This document shows, piece by piece, positions 21,236 to 33,566 of a stretch of 64,000 bases of DNA. Position numbers and translations under genes: made by a program. A model generated the notes under the pieces. The model searched no databases. It was not told the DNA's origin and saw nothing but the letters and a program-made list of their open reading frames with translations. The stretch covers positions 124,001 through 188,000 of the forward strand of contig WNNJ02003012.1 of the NCBI GenBank assembly GCA_012934845.2, read 5' to 3'. Source of the stretch: Pomphorhynchus laevis. Lineage: Eukaryota; Acanthocephala; Palaeacanthocephala; Echinorhynchida; Pomphorhynchidae. Position 1 is the first letter of the stretch. The number at the start of each line of letters is the position of its first letter.

Positions 21236-22173
21236 ATATTTCAGTGTTGCACGGTTATATGACGAAAATATCGCTACCTACTATCATACTCAGAACAAGC
21301 TTCCCAATCTTAATCATTAGTTATATCCTCAATTTTTAAAGTTCGAAATGTTATTTTCCAGTTTTTTGTTATTTATTCTTTTAACATACCTTATCATTTG
21401 TCTTTTTTATCACTCATTGATCTATATCTATATTTAAAAAAGTTCAAAGTAAAAATATCAGCATAGAACTATAGAGAATAGCTAATTATTTAAATAAACA
21501 TTACTGTTACGCTCTACATTATGTAGAAATTAGTTGCTTTCATTAGTTCAACAGAATGCAAGCAATGTCGATAATGCTCATTTCGTCTTATTATTGGTAT
21601 GATTATGGAAAAATATTTATTCTTGCAACGTCCATTAAACAAACGATTTATACTTTGACAATAACATATCAACATTTGACTATAGAGGATAGCAAATCAT
21701 TTAAATAGACAGAAATCACGATCAGAATTTTCGTTAGAGCCAAATGCATCATGGACGAAACACAGATAATTGAAAATGTTATAATCATGCTAGTTGTTCT
21801 CACTACTAAAATATTATCCAATAGTTTCTCAATGTCATGTTGACTTCGCGTGAGTGTAACAAAAAATAACCGAAGGTTGCCGACTCATGTCGTAGGGCAC
21901 ACCGCTTCTTGAAGAAAAGTATGTTGCTGTCATTCTCAGGTTACACGAGGAATTTGACTACATATTTGTAGATTTTAAGAAGCACGGAACCATATTTTAA
22001 ACTTTTTTCAAACTATTTTTCATTTGAAATGCAAGATGCTCCTTCTGAGCTTTAAATGAAGCTTATTGATCTGCAGTGCAATACTGAACTCTAATTCAAG
22101 TTCAGACATGTGTTAATGCAGACAAGCTGTGAAAATTAATGAGAGAATTAACCCCACTTTCCCTGAGATTTCC
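21236..22173. repeat. second copy of 101-1037
   Basis: Offset 21135-21136 with a one-base insertion near 21507. No gene. Confidence 0.85.
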
Positions 22174-22281
22174 ATTTATTTTACTCCTATTGCAGTCGAA
22201 ACACTTGGCGCCTACAGTCCAACCGCAATGAAGTTTCTGAACTCTCTTGGAGCAAGGATATCTCGAAAGACGGAGGAAAAA
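22174..22281 (+). pseudogene. LINE-like RT tail, second copy
   Basis: Same coding piece as 1038-1145, duplicated with its flanks. Confidence 0.5.
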
Positions 22282-23767
22282 GTGCCCGCATTTGAATTCA
22301 AGTTCAAGTTCAGACATGTGTGAAAATTAAGACGAGCTAAGAAAATTTATAAGAATTATCTTACTGTCCGTGAGATTTCCTAATTGTTCAAATGCACTGT
22401 CTTTTTGGAAGCACATACATGTGTGAAAAGTTTTTTTTACATTGAACTCCAATAAGTCCAAGTACAGAAACAGATTAATTGATGAGCAAATACGGACATA
22501 CTGCGAATCTCAACTGACGCCGCTATTACGCCAAATGTGGCTCAGCTATTTGAAAAGAAGCGCTGTAAAGGTTTTGGCTGCAAGAAATAGACAAATACAT
22601 TTAAAAATATTATTTTCGTTGTCAAAACAATACTAATAAAAAACTAATGATGTCATTGATTTATTGCTGTTTATAATCATTTTTATTGAATTAATTATAT
22701 AAGAAGTTTTTACCTTAGTATTTTTGTAGAAAATCTAATGCAGTCTGATTTCATATAGACTCCAACTCAAGTAGGCCCTAGAAAAATTGAGTTTGAGACG
22801 TCTGATTGTCAGCAAAACGTTCTCGAATTAAAAAATTCGGAAATTTTTAAACGTAGAAAATAGAATTGTATTTTTGTATCAAGAATTTTATAGTACAGAA
22901 AATAAAAACTAACTTATAGAAGTACTTGAAATATGTGCTATCAATATAAAACAATAATGTATGTGCATCGACACAAGATTAAAATATTCCATAAATACGG
23001 CAATGCTTGGGAATAACGGCAAATGTATAGTGTCCATATTAGTTAATCAACGATCTTCCAATCCAAATATGGGCTACGTCAATAAGTACATGCATTGGCG
23101 AGGTTACATGCTGGCACCTGGGACTTTGTGGTTGATGAAGATTTTATAGTACAGAGAATAAAAACTAACTTCTAGAAGTACTTGAAATATGTGCTATCAA
23201 TAACACACAATAATGTATGTGCATCGACACAAGAGTCGAAATTTTCCATAAATACGCCAAAATGTCAGGAATACATTTTAGAATAAAGAGTATAATAAAT
23301 ATAGAAAACAACGAACTTAGAAAATATACAATTTGCAACAAATTGTAACAGAATAAAGATAACAATTCAGAAATAGGATACACTGTAGATGTACTAGATT
23401 TTTGCCTTCGCAACGTTTTATCAAATAATCTCGTCAAATTTTGCATCATCAAGACTATGTATAGCAAAACGTTTCCAGATTACAAAACTGTAATTTAATG
23501 GAGACGATTTAGCGTGTTAGTTGTCATTGGTATTTATAAGAATTTTGCTGACTTTGACACAATTTCACTGAATGCATTTACCACATCTAATAAGTCGTTT
23601 GCTTATATGTTTAAACTCACATATTACCAGTTTCGTTAAGTGCATTAGTTCTTCTGTCAGAGTGATCGAAAACAAAATATCATGATACTTAGATGCTACT
23701 TTTAACTTTTCTTAATATACTTGGTTAAATCAAAGATATGATGGATATATTAAATCGTGAATAGCCG
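22282..23767. repeat. noncoding repeats; 22282-23157 copies 1146-2020, then PLE-associated flank
   Basis: From about 23280 to 23767 it matches 32696-33247, 43345-43902, 49585-50128, 51900-52451 and 62845-63395. No protein family recognised. Confidence 0.7.
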
Positions 23768-24486
23768 CTACTTCCAAATTTCACCACTTCCAAATTTCAC
23801 TACTTCCAAATTTCACTACTTCCAAATTCTAAATAAGAATTCTAAATAGAAAGTAAATGAGAAAACAAAAATAAAATAAATAGAATTAAAAGTATAATGA
23901 CATACAACTTAAAAAAGGAATGTATAACATAATAATAAAATATAAACATAAATATTAAATAGTATTGACAAAACTGTTTGTCATGTAGATTACGGCCCTC
24001 TACTTCCAAATTTCACAACTTGCGCTGGCATTCGCCAGTGCTTTGGCGCTAATGATTATATTTGGTGAAGCGGTAGTACTAATTCAGCACTCAATGATAA
24101 TGTCACTAGAGATTTTCTAGTGCATCATTCACATGATTCTTTGATAGAGCCGTCTGCTAGTCCTCCTCTGCATTCAGCAGTGGGAGGTAACTGGCACTAA
24201 AGAGTCATAGTGATAACGAAACGGCATCTAGCAGTGCTCTACGTTGTTCTTCCGCGTCTGGCTTATATGATTACAAAAAATTCACGTGAAATGGTATCAT
24301 TTGAGAAAAGAAACACAATTAGGCTCGAAATTTAGTTTCTATTTTTCATTATTATGTTATACATTCTTTTTTAGGTTTATGCCTTTAACTTATAATTTTA
24401 TTTATTTTATTTCTATTTTCTCGTTTACTTTTTATTTAGAATTCTTATTTAGAATTTGGAAGTAGTAAAATTCGGTAGTAGTGAAA
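23768..24486. mobile_element. foldback (long inverted-repeat) element FB, copy without viral insert
   Basis: The left arm (23768-about 23945) opens with a 16-bp tandem motif (cttccaaatttcacta, about four units). The right arm (24336-24486) is its imperfect reverse complement over roughly 150 bp. The core has small inverted repeats (gcgctggcattcgccagtgc; ctagagattttctag) and no ORF. After the right end, tcagttt...cttgttagttagc continues a repeat that lacks FB at 19935, marking the boundary. Non-autonomous; the transposase source is unknown. Confidence 0.75.
23918..23933. other. empty viral insertion site
   Basis: gaatgtataacataat occurs once here. In FB copies at 33 kb and 52 kb the same 16 bases occur on both sides of the viral insert. 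Confidence 0.85.
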
Positions 24487-25061
24487 TCAGTTTGCTTGTT
24501 AGTTAGCAATATCATTCACCACATAATTCACTCTGCTCTCGAATTAATTATTAGACAAGTAGTCTCTTTTTAACAAAGTTGTATATAATAGGCATAGATA
24601 GTACCACTACCATTCCTTTAAAAAAGTTCATCCGATACTATCTTTGTAGTAATAATGTTCAAGATTTGAAGTAAAATAGACCTTCGGCAAAGGGGAGACA
24701 CGTCGATTATTATCGATAATCGCAGTTAATGTCCACACACTAGCAACATTCATTAAACAAACGATTTATACAGTGAAATCACGATTGGAAAGTTATGATA
24801 GAGCGCAATGCGTCATGAACGAAATACAGATAATTGCAAACGTTACAATAATGTTACAAGTTCGATTAGTATTTCTGGAATATCAAAACATGCTTGCTTT
24901 TTTTAAAAACAGGAAGAATGCAATTAATAAGACGATCAATTAGTTGTTTGCTAATATGCACAGTAAAAATATTAATGTTTATACAGGAAAAATTATTCAT
25001 ATAAAGGAGTAAGCGCTCCTTGTATTCGATTAAGTACTACTAACGTCTTGTAAGAAAGAAG
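24487..25061. repeat. noncoding repeats between FB and Merlin fragment
   Basis: Up to about 24915 it matches 36749-37090 in part. From 24918 it matches 2735 onward at offset 22183. No gene. Confidence 0.7.
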
Positions 25062-25105
25062 ATCAAACCACGTGTTCTTCCGTCCGTTAGAACACGTGGT
25101 TTGAT
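25062..25105. repeat. 17-bp hairpin, second copy
   Basis: Identical to 2879-2922. Confidence 0.85.
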
Positions 25106-25120
25106 GGATCCCGAATTCCA

Positions 25121-25295
25121 TTGGACAAGGTCATCATCCTTGCATATTGCTGGACAAAGCAGTTAAGCAGCATCAAATTTTGTAAAGACGAGTTGGGCCT
25201 GAGCCAAGAAACGGCTGTAGATATTCGAAACTATTTTCGAGAACTGTGCGCTTTTGACGTTTTGCGCAACCCTTCATTTATTGGCGGCGATGGAC
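25121..25295 (+). pseudogene. Merlin family-2 fragment, second truncated copy
   Basis: Same truncated protein and same rearrangement joint as 2938-3112, so the truncation predates the block duplication. Confidence 0.8.
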
Positions 25296-25520
25296 AAAAA
25301 AACTACGTTAGTCACATAAAATAACTTACTCGATAAAACACAACTTGCTTCGACAAAAGTAAAACACATCTATAAGCTGTGCCTTTGTTATAAACAAATA
25401 AGTCAAAATGTGTAATAGGACAAACACAAAATGTTAACAAGTAGAAGACATACAATTGTTAACCTACATTTACACATTTAAATTACAAAGAGAAGTATGT
25501 CAGCTTACAAGTAATTACAC

Positions 25521-25903
25521 AGGAAACTGGTCGTAACTTGACTGTGAATAAACCAACCGCTGGCAGGTTTTATATGCTGCCAAAAACTCATAAACAATCC
25601 TCGCCATGCCAAGGTCGGCCTATTGTCAGCAGCAATGAAACTGCAAATGAAAAACTCAGTAGATATATCGATTCGTTGCTAAAACCGTTGTTGACGACAA
25701 TTCCTTCACACATTGCTAGTACTAATCAATTTCTAGACCGATTAGATTCCATTAGATCAAACGCTCCATTTGATTACAGATTCGTTACAGCGGATGTCTG
25801 CTCGTTGTACACATCTATTGAACATGAAGATGGCATTGAGGCACTACGATTTACGATAGAAAATGCAGGATGGCCCTCGAAAATGATAACATTTAACATT
25901 TGA
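25521..25903 (+). pseudogene. PLE family-B RT fragment, second copy
   Basis: Encodes the same residues as 3338-3720, with palm motif A present and everything after it missing. Confidence 0.85.
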
Positions 25904-25991
25904 CAAAATAATAGAATCATCGAATTTGAATAATTACAAATCATTAGCACATTATTGCGGCATTAAAAAGTCAGAGTCATAAAATTCAATT

Positions 25992-27584
25992 GACAATGAT
26001 AATCTTTTATCTAAAGAAGAAGAGAACGTTTTGGATCTAGCATTAATCTATAATATCAGTAATAAAGAATTTCGAATATATGATGTCGCTAATAGCCTCA
26101 GAACAGTAATTAAGCAGATGTTTTCAAATATTAGTGATGTTAGTACTAGCAAAATGGCAGAGAAAATATCCGTCAGTCAGTTGTGGAATAAATACATGAC
26201 ACTTCGTCCTGATCATCAGGCAACAAACAATCTTACTCAACAGCAACGAGAAACACTTAAGCAACTTAGAGAGAGAACTGATATAGTCATAAAAAAGGCA
26301 GACAAATCTGGACAGGCAATCGCATGGAAAACTCACGACAATATATCGGAAGCGGAAAGGCACTTAATGTCATCGACGTATACTTCTTGCCTCGGAACTT
26401 ATCTGAATAGTACAACTGAAAAAGTACGACAACACCTGCTAAAATATGTTGCACTTAACGTTCTAACTATAAGGAGAGCTGACGAAATGTCTATATTAAA
26501 CCCTAAATGGGGTAGATTCCATACGTTACCAAAGTGCCATAAGAAACAAATACCCTATATAGGGCGACCGATAATCAGCTGCAACGAGTGCCCTACTGAA
26601 CTACTATCACGCCGAATACATGAAATGCTAGTGAATCATCTTCACACAATATCATCATATGTGTCTAGTACATTAGACTTTCTTATAAAATTTGAAAGCT
26701 TAAAAACAGAATTGCGATAGAATGCAATACTTGTAGCTATCGATGTGACATCATTATACACCAATATACCACACACAGAAGGACTAACGGCTATGGAAAG
26801 ATTCTTAACCGCACTTAAATATGATTCAAAATCCTCTGAATTTATTACAGATTCTCTAAAAACAGTTTTACAAAAAAATATATTTGAATGGAAAGATTCA
26901 CAGTTTATTCAGAATTATGGAACGGTCATGGGCACCGTATGTGCACCATCGTATGCAACTATATCTATGGCAGATTATGAGCAGAGATTTTTAGAATAAC
27001 AACATTTAAAACCAGAGTTATGGGTTCGGTATATTGATGATATTCTTATGGTTTGGAACCACGGAGAAAATAATCTTATCAAGTTCCTAACCAATCTTAA
27101 CACAAGTGGATCGCTACAGTTTACCCATACTTACGGAGAATCTGCTAACTTCTTGGATGTCACCGTATTTAAGGATTATGATGGATACAACACCAAAACG
27201 TTCAGAAAACCAAGCGGTAAGCCTTTATACATGCATTCAAATAGTGCTCAATGTGGAACTATAAAAAGAGCCGTTGTATTTAACGAAGCATTGCGAATTC
27301 GCCGTATATGCAATCACGATAAAGACTTTGAAGAAGGCCTAGTTTATATAGAAAAACATTTAAAAACTCGAGGATACACAGAGAGATTTATTCATAAGCA
27401 ATTCTCGAAAATTCGAAAGCAACAACGCGAAGCTTGGCTACAAACCCAGACCAAATTAGAAAGAGCATATACAGCAATTCCATATCATAATGGTATACGA
27501 TATATTAACAGAGATGTAATAAAAGCTTATAACTCAGTATGCCGTGATCGACACAAGCAGACTTATATCATCAAGTACCCTTGA
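25992..27584 (+). pseudogene. PLE family-A RT, second copy
   Basis: Shares both stops of 3809-5401 (TAG 26718-26720, TAA 26997-26999). Only a handful of substitutions separate them. At motif B this copy reads Y-G-T-V-M-G-T, the other Y-E-T-V-M-G-T. The break pattern shows duplication after inactivation. Confidence 0.9.
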
Positions 27585-27592
27585 CAATGTAA

Positions 27593-28288
27593 AACAGATG
27601 TTTTTTAACGACGGGGGGATCAGGATTCCAACCAATCTCAGCTGATATGATAGATGCTACATCCCTTCCGCAGAAATACCCGACGACGCTGCCTCGAGAG
27701 AGGATAAGAATCGCATATCATGACACAGGCCTGAGTGCCGCGGAGGTATTTACCTTAGCTTAAGAGTCATTAAGGTGCGGAATGATGCCTTCATTACCAA
27801 TTGCTACACATTGCATTGCCTACCTTACTGAACGATTACGATTTCCAACACGTTTCAGTGGAAATGTAGGAAGCCTCAAAAAGTGGGAGGCTGGTGAAGA
27901 TCTTGCGATAACTGATGTATTTGAGTTTCAGCCCGTAGGATGACCCCCTATAGTCCCCCCTAGTAATTCAAAACCAGATGAAGAGATTTCCTTTTTAGCT
28001 ATAATTGTGTATCTGTTACTGAACGTACGAATTGGCAAATTGGACCCTAGGACTGGGTCGGATTATGCTCAAGGGCTTGCCGGGAACTTAAAGGTATTGA
28101 TGGGACAGATCCCATTTGATTGTTCAGCAGAGTTAATTGAAAGATATCCGTCGAGATTAGAACTCTTCGTATACAGACAGAGCGACATGCTAAAAAAGCT
28201 AGCTGCCTCTATTGATTATTTTCTCACTAACATTCAGTGTGAAGAACTATTGAAAATTCGATACTCTACACTCACTACTATTCACTAG
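27593..28288 (+). pseudogene. unrecognised ORF X1, second copy
   Basis: As 5410-6105, but the third stop is absent here (TAT), leaving 93 open codons from 28007. This copy is therefore nearer to the ancestral state. Confidence 0.5.
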
Positions 28289-28509
28289 CAATCTACACTC
28301 ACTAGCAATTCCATATCATAATGGTATACGATATATTAACAGAGATGTAATAAAAGCTGATAACTCAGTATGCCGTCAATTAAATATTCAAGAGAAAAAC
28401 CTTGTATCTTCTTCCAGTCTAGGAACAAGATTTGCTCACAATTGGTAATCAGAATGTGAACGACGCGGTATTTGCTACACTGGCAACTCTTCTGAGTTGA
28501 TACATAGAG

Positions 28510-29025
28510 TTGTCGAGTATGATAAATAAAACTTGGAAAATAAACAATTTAGTTTTAAAAAATGATATTTGTGAGCAGAGAGATATTGAATATGTATCTC
28601 GAACACTTTTTAACAAAGCGTGTAGCATCGTGGATTTAGATAGCACAAATTTTGATAATTTAATTCCCCATTGTAATGTTTTAGTTAAGAACAATGTCAA
28701 CATTAGTAACACGTTTACGCCGGGTAATAACCTCAGTTCGATCGGAATTTGTAAGGTAGCCTCCGGTGTTAATTTAGTTGATAAGAGCTTTCATGATATT
28801 AGATTTCGGACAATTAACATTAGATGTTCTGTAAAAGGGTGTGATGTAATAGCCATTAAAGTGCCTAAATAAATTGAACAATATAAAGAAAAAATATTTA
28901 CATGTGAATTCTGCGCTGAATTTTCTTTCAGAGAGATTCAACGAGAATTAGTGAATAAAATTAACAAAGTAGATTTAGAAGTACAATGCAAAAAAATGTA
29001 TCAATGTAGGAAAATACGTTTATAA
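28510..29025 (+). pseudogene. unrecognised ORF X2, second copy
   Basis: Same 120-codon frame and same stop as 6327-6842. Confidence 0.4.
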
Positions 29026-29041
29026 TACACGAGATAATAGT

Positions 29042-29287
29042 TCAAATAAACAACCAAAACTTATTCACGATGAAATTACAAACAAATCACATGAACACTT
29101 TGACGTAATTGAAAATCAAATAGGAATGTTACCCATGTACAGTAATCATGAATATACTGTAGAGAATAACGCGTCAAAGAATTACCGACAAAAATATGTG
29201 AATAAACGTAACAACAGGTTTGCCTCTAGGACTCGATGTATTATGATGACCAATGTCCATGAGGGACGATTCAGGAAGGTAAAGTAA
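29042..29287 (+). pseudogene. unrecognised ORF X3, second copy
   Basis: Carries the same patch shared with viral copy E1 (29163-29228). Confidence 0.5.
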
Positions 29288-31047
29288 ATATGCCAACACA
29301 ACATGCATATCTTTATACAAAAAATGCTGATAAATTAAAATTATAAACATTTGAAGTAAGGGAAGAAGTAGGATGTCGAAATCCTTTTTTGAAATAAATT
29401 CGTGTGCTGCCGTGATTTAATAAATGAAAATTCGTGTAGTCTGACTTGTTTTATTTTATAAGTTTCTGGATTTTTGGTTACAAATATTTTTTTTGGAGTT
29501 TTCGGTATTGCTTTGTCAATTGTTTTGACAAAATATACGATACCTCACAAAATTAAAACAAATTTGATTTGTTTGAATCATATCACAATATGACAATAGA
29601 AAGTCCTTGTTGAATCAAACCTCGAATTTATTTATTAGTCGTCTGAGGTCCAAGACAGCGTTAATATTTATTTTGTCGTTAATGTTACTTGATATCGCTG
29701 AAGTCTATTACACTGAAAAGAATTCACTGCATTACGTTGACTTCGAATGTGCAAGCTACGTAATGCAATTCGCATATAGTGAATTATCTCTGCTTTAATC
29801 TATATACAATATGTTTATCATGTGCTTACATTGTATGTAGTGGAAGAACTGATGAGTTTCCTTTAAACCGAAAGGGAACGCTGTTTCGCAGTGTAGAAAC
29901 ATAAAATACTACATATATCGAAAGAAGCAGATAAGTATAATAGACATTTTTAGTTTAATAAAACCTATTATTTATTGGTCTCCTAAAGATCAACGAAAGC
30001 CCCCAGTAAAGAACTCTAGTCCAATTTATTATCGAGACATACTGATGCGGTTCTTATTTGAACTTGATGTTTACTCGCTATAGGTATTGTCTCGGTAAAT
30101 ACATTATCCTTTCTCAGCTATAGATAACAAGACATAAGCATTGTGAAGGTACAACTGAAATATGTTTCCTTCTAACAATGTTGTTTAAGTCTTAGTGATA
30201 CTGGATAATAAATTCATATCACATAAGACTTCTTGTTTTCTCAGATAATTGTCGGGAATTATTCTTCTTTTTTCAGAGAAAATATCCCTTGTTGGGATCA
30301 AGTTATATCTAGCTTACCTAACCTTGGGTTAAATTCCATGCATACCTTTTAGTGATAAAATGATTTATGATTACCTAAAAAGTAAAACTTGCATTTCTCT
30401 AACAGAAATCTAGTCTGTTATCAATCTATTACCAGACCAACTCCTGGATATTTCAAATTTTGATAAACAGTTATAATTATAACTCTATCAACTGTCTTCT
30501 ACCATACTTGCACGGAACAGAGCTTACTTCCCACACCTAGTAACGTGTCCTTTTCGAAAGGTATAAATACATCAAAATTATGCTCCTAAACCTTGTGCAA
30601 GCATCGTCAGAAAAGCAGAACGGAAGACAGCCACAAATCCGAACAAAGAATCATCGCAAAAACGGAACGATCGAATTCTTTGTCTCAGTCTTTTCCTATA
30701 GCACGCCAAGGTTTAGGATTTTTGAATAACAAATATTTTTAAGAGTTTTCGATATTGCTTTGTCAATTGCTTTAACAAAAGATACAAAACTAGTAATTGA
30801 TTATTTTGCCTGACATTATCTATCTGATGGAGTAGTTTACTCTCACCTTTCTTGACGGAATCTTAAACTGTTGCTTAAATTATAAAAAAACATATCATTT
30901 TCATTTTTACATATGATTTTCAATTGATTTTTAGAGAAACAGAATCAGAAATGAAAAAGAATCAGATGCTCTTATGTTGTCTTTCAGTTTTGAAACATGA
31001 CATTCCTTATGTATAGAGAAAAGTAGATAAGTGTAATAGAAAGTCCT
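29288..31047. repeat. repeat block F, third copy
   Basis: Matches 7105-8090 at offset 22183, then follows the fuller 17.8-19.7 kb version. Foldback repeat at 29607-29798. No gene. Confidence 0.7.
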
Positions 31048-31178
31048 TGTTGAATCAAATCTCGAATTTATTTATTTATCGTCTGAGGATAAAAACAGCG
31101 GTATTATTTCCTTTGTTGAATCAAATCTCGAATTTATTTATTTATCGTCTGAGGATTAAAAACAGCGGTATTATTTCC
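31048..31178. repeat. 65-bp tandem duplication
   Basis: Two adjacent units containing gaatcaaatctcgaattt and acagcggtattatttcc. Other family copies (41765, 47080, 61260) have one unit. Confidence 0.85.
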
Positions 31179-32010
31179 TTTGTCGATTATGATACTTGAT
31201 ATCGCTGAAGTCAATTACACTGAAAATAATTCACTGCATTACATTGACTTCGAATGTGCAAGTTACGACATGCAATTCGCATATAGTGAATTATCTATGC
31301 TTTTATCAGTTTACTTGTTAGTTAGCAATATCATTCACCACAGACTTCACCCTGCTTTAATTAAGTTAATCACTCTGCTCGAATTAATTATTAGACAAGT
31401 AGTTTCTTTTTAACAAAAGTTGTATATAATAGGCGTATTAGTACCACAAGTATTCCTATCAAAAGTTCATCAGATACTCTCTTTGTCGTAACGTTTAAGA
31501 TTTAAAGCAAAATAGAACTTCGGCAAAGGGGAGAAACGTCGATTGTTATCGATAATAGCAGTTAATGTCGACACTATCTTTATACAAAATGGAACTATTT
31601 CGGACATGGAAATAATCATCCCCTAATCATGTACAGTAAAGATACGAGTGTTGTCAAAGGCAAGAAAGATGAGATGCACAAAGCGAAACATACCTTACTT
31701 CTAAGCGAGCACCGATAACACAATGCTGAATTGTCGCGTTTTAGCTATGCCATAAACTGAATGTCTTGTGACTACTGACAAGGTTACTCCGTATTATATC
31801 AATTCTAAAATTATAAAAAAACATATCATTTTCATTTTTACATACAATTTTACATATGATTTTCAATTGATTTTCAGAGAAACAGAATCAGATGTGAAAA
31901 ATAATTAGGTGCTATTATGTTGTCTTGCATTGTTGAAACATGAAATTCTTTATGTATAGAGAGAAGCAGATAGGTGTAATAGACAGTTCTTGTTGAATAA
32001 AAAAATTGAC
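31179..32010. repeat. foldback repeat (second form) and noncoding flank
   Basis: A 77-codon ORF (31180-31413) covers the second form of the foldback repeat (D-I-A-E-V-N-Y-T). Copies at 41835, 47144, 48022 and 61328. Beyond 31414 no gene is seen. Confidence 0.5.
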
Positions 32011-32420
32011 GGATATATTTATGGAATACTTTGAGTTGACTGCAATGACCGAGTATATTATAAAAAAATCTTCTGGCGTAGATACATAGATGATATTTTT
32101 GTCATTTGGCGAGAAGGTAAATACAGTACTTCCCGGTTTATCATGTTTCTAAATGCCAACCATACTCGTATAAAATTAAATGTCGCCTGGCCACAGGATA
32201 ACTGTTTTAGCTTTTTAGACTTGTTGTTCAATGTCTCGGATTTCTCCAATGACGTGTTCCAAAAACCTAAAGAAACGGACTTATATCTACATTGGTCTAG
32301 TAGCCACGGTGATCTTGTAGCAACCAATGAGATAAAAGGAGTAATTTATAGAATAAACTGCCTTGATTGCGTACTCTTTTATATAGGACAAACTGGTAGG
32401 TTCGTCTTATTATTGGTATG
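32011..32420 (+). pseudogene. PLE family-C fragment: RT motif C joined to GIY-YIG start
   Basis: An I-F-M-E-Y-F-E-L block (PLE RT after motif B) is followed in another frame by F-W-R-R-Y-I-D-D-I-F-V-I-W (motif C, both Asp), F-L-D-L then, after an apparent internal deletion, C-L-D-C-V-L-F-Y-I-G-Q-T-G-R, the start of a GIY-YIG nuclease. RT thumb and most of the nuclease are gone. The right end joins repeat R1 (ttcgtcttattattggtatg). Copies at 42666, 48853 and 62159. Confidence 0.85.
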
Positions 32421-33247
32421 ATTATGGAAAAATATCAACATTTGACTATATACAACCATTATTTATCTTTTTTGTTCTCACCACATTAACTCAATTTTTA
32501 GCTATTCCAGTTAACAACCAGAGGCAATGTGCGGCATAGCCGGATACTGAATCAGGAGGAAGTGATCACAATAATAATACTGATGTGACTAGATCAAATA
32601 ATGCCAGCACAACTCCCCCGAATAAAGGCCACCGGATAGAGGGTCTCATCGAAGAGAGGTGGCCGTACAGAGGCCAGAGCCAGAAGGCGACCGATAGAAT
32701 AAAGAGTAGAATAAATATAGAAAACAACGAACTTAGAAAATATACAATTTGCAACAAATTGTAACAGAATAAAGATAACAATTCAGAAATAGGATAAACT
32801 GTAGATATACTAGATTTTTGCCTTCGCAACGTTTTATCAAATAATCTCGTCAAATTTTGCATCATCAAGACTATGTATAGCAAAACGTTTTCAGATTACA
32901 AAACTGTAATTTAATGGAGACGATTTAGCGTGTTAGTTGTCATTGGTATTTATAAGAATTTTGCTGACTTTGACACCATTTCACTGAATGCATTTACCAC
33001 ATTTATAATAGTCGTTTCTAATTATTAATGTTTTGAAAAACATACCATCATGCAATCACGAGGACGACCAATTAGTCGTTTGCTTATATGTTTAAACTCA
33101 CATATTACCAGTTTCGTTAAGTGCATTAGTTCTTCTGTCATAGTGATCGAAAACAAAATATCTCGATATATAGATGCTATTTTAAATTTTCTTAATACAC
33201 TTGCTTAAATCAAAGATATGATGGATATATTAAATCGTGAATAGCCG
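32421..33247. repeat. PLE-associated flank with coding-like fragment X7
   Basis: Bases about 32545-32700 have coding character (G-G-S-D-H-N-N-N-T-D-V-T-R-S; G-L-I-E-E-R-W), open at 49363-49659. It is Asn/Thr-rich and matches no family I know. The rest is noncoding repeat shared with 22-24 kb and four other places. Confidence 0.5.
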
Positions 33248-33397
33248 CTACTTCCAAATTTCACCACTTCCAAATTTCACTACTTCCAAATTTCACTACT
33301 TCCAAATTCTAAATAAGAATTCTAAATAGAAAGTAAATGAGAAAACAAAAATAAAATAAATAGAATTAAAAGTATAATGGCATACAACTTAAAAAAG

Positions 33398-33413
33398 GAA
33401 TGTATAACATAAT
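33398..33413. repeat. target site duplication, left (E2)
   Basis: gaatgtataacataat, identical to 36183-36198. Present once at the empty site. Confidence 0.85.
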
Positions 33414-33556
33414 GAAGAGTGGTCCCGCTTCATCATCGCGATCTTGTGGCTTTGACGTGTGCTTACAGAGAAGTCAATAGAGAGTGCATGCTCGAGGTTT
33501 AAACCCCGTACAGAGTTTGCAATGCACACGCCTACACCATTCGGCCACGCGGGCCC
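33414..33556 (-). mobile_element. tRNA-derived SINE-like sequence, antisense, fused to viral 5' end
   Basis: On the minus strand an A-box-like TGGCCGAATGG (33537-33547) and B-box-like GGTTTAAACCT (33495-33505) have tRNA-like spacing. The tRNA 5' side faces the viral ATG (about 10 bp away) and its 3' tail abuts the target duplication. Cloverleaf pairing is imperfect, so it is a SINE or tRNA pseudogene rather than a working tRNA. Compared with 52618 and 63562, 25 bp are deleted after catcatcg. Confidence 0.6.
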
Positions 33557-33566
33557 TGTTCCTCCA

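Noticed and set aside
23768-23830. CRISPR-like array of cttccaaatttcac repeats
   Set aside because: Units are contiguous 16-mers with no spacers, at the end of an inverted-repeat element in a eukaryotic genome.
32058-32327. Minus-strand ORFs such as 32058-32327, 32566-32883 and 33389-33583 and their copies
   Set aside because: They are antisense shadows of the PLE-C fragment, X7/repeat DNA and the viral leader, with no recognisable domain of their own.
33480-33556. A functional tRNA gene on the minus strand
   Set aside because: The anticodon and T arms pair poorly, and it is always fused to the viral insert. The A and B boxes fit a SINE-type relic better.
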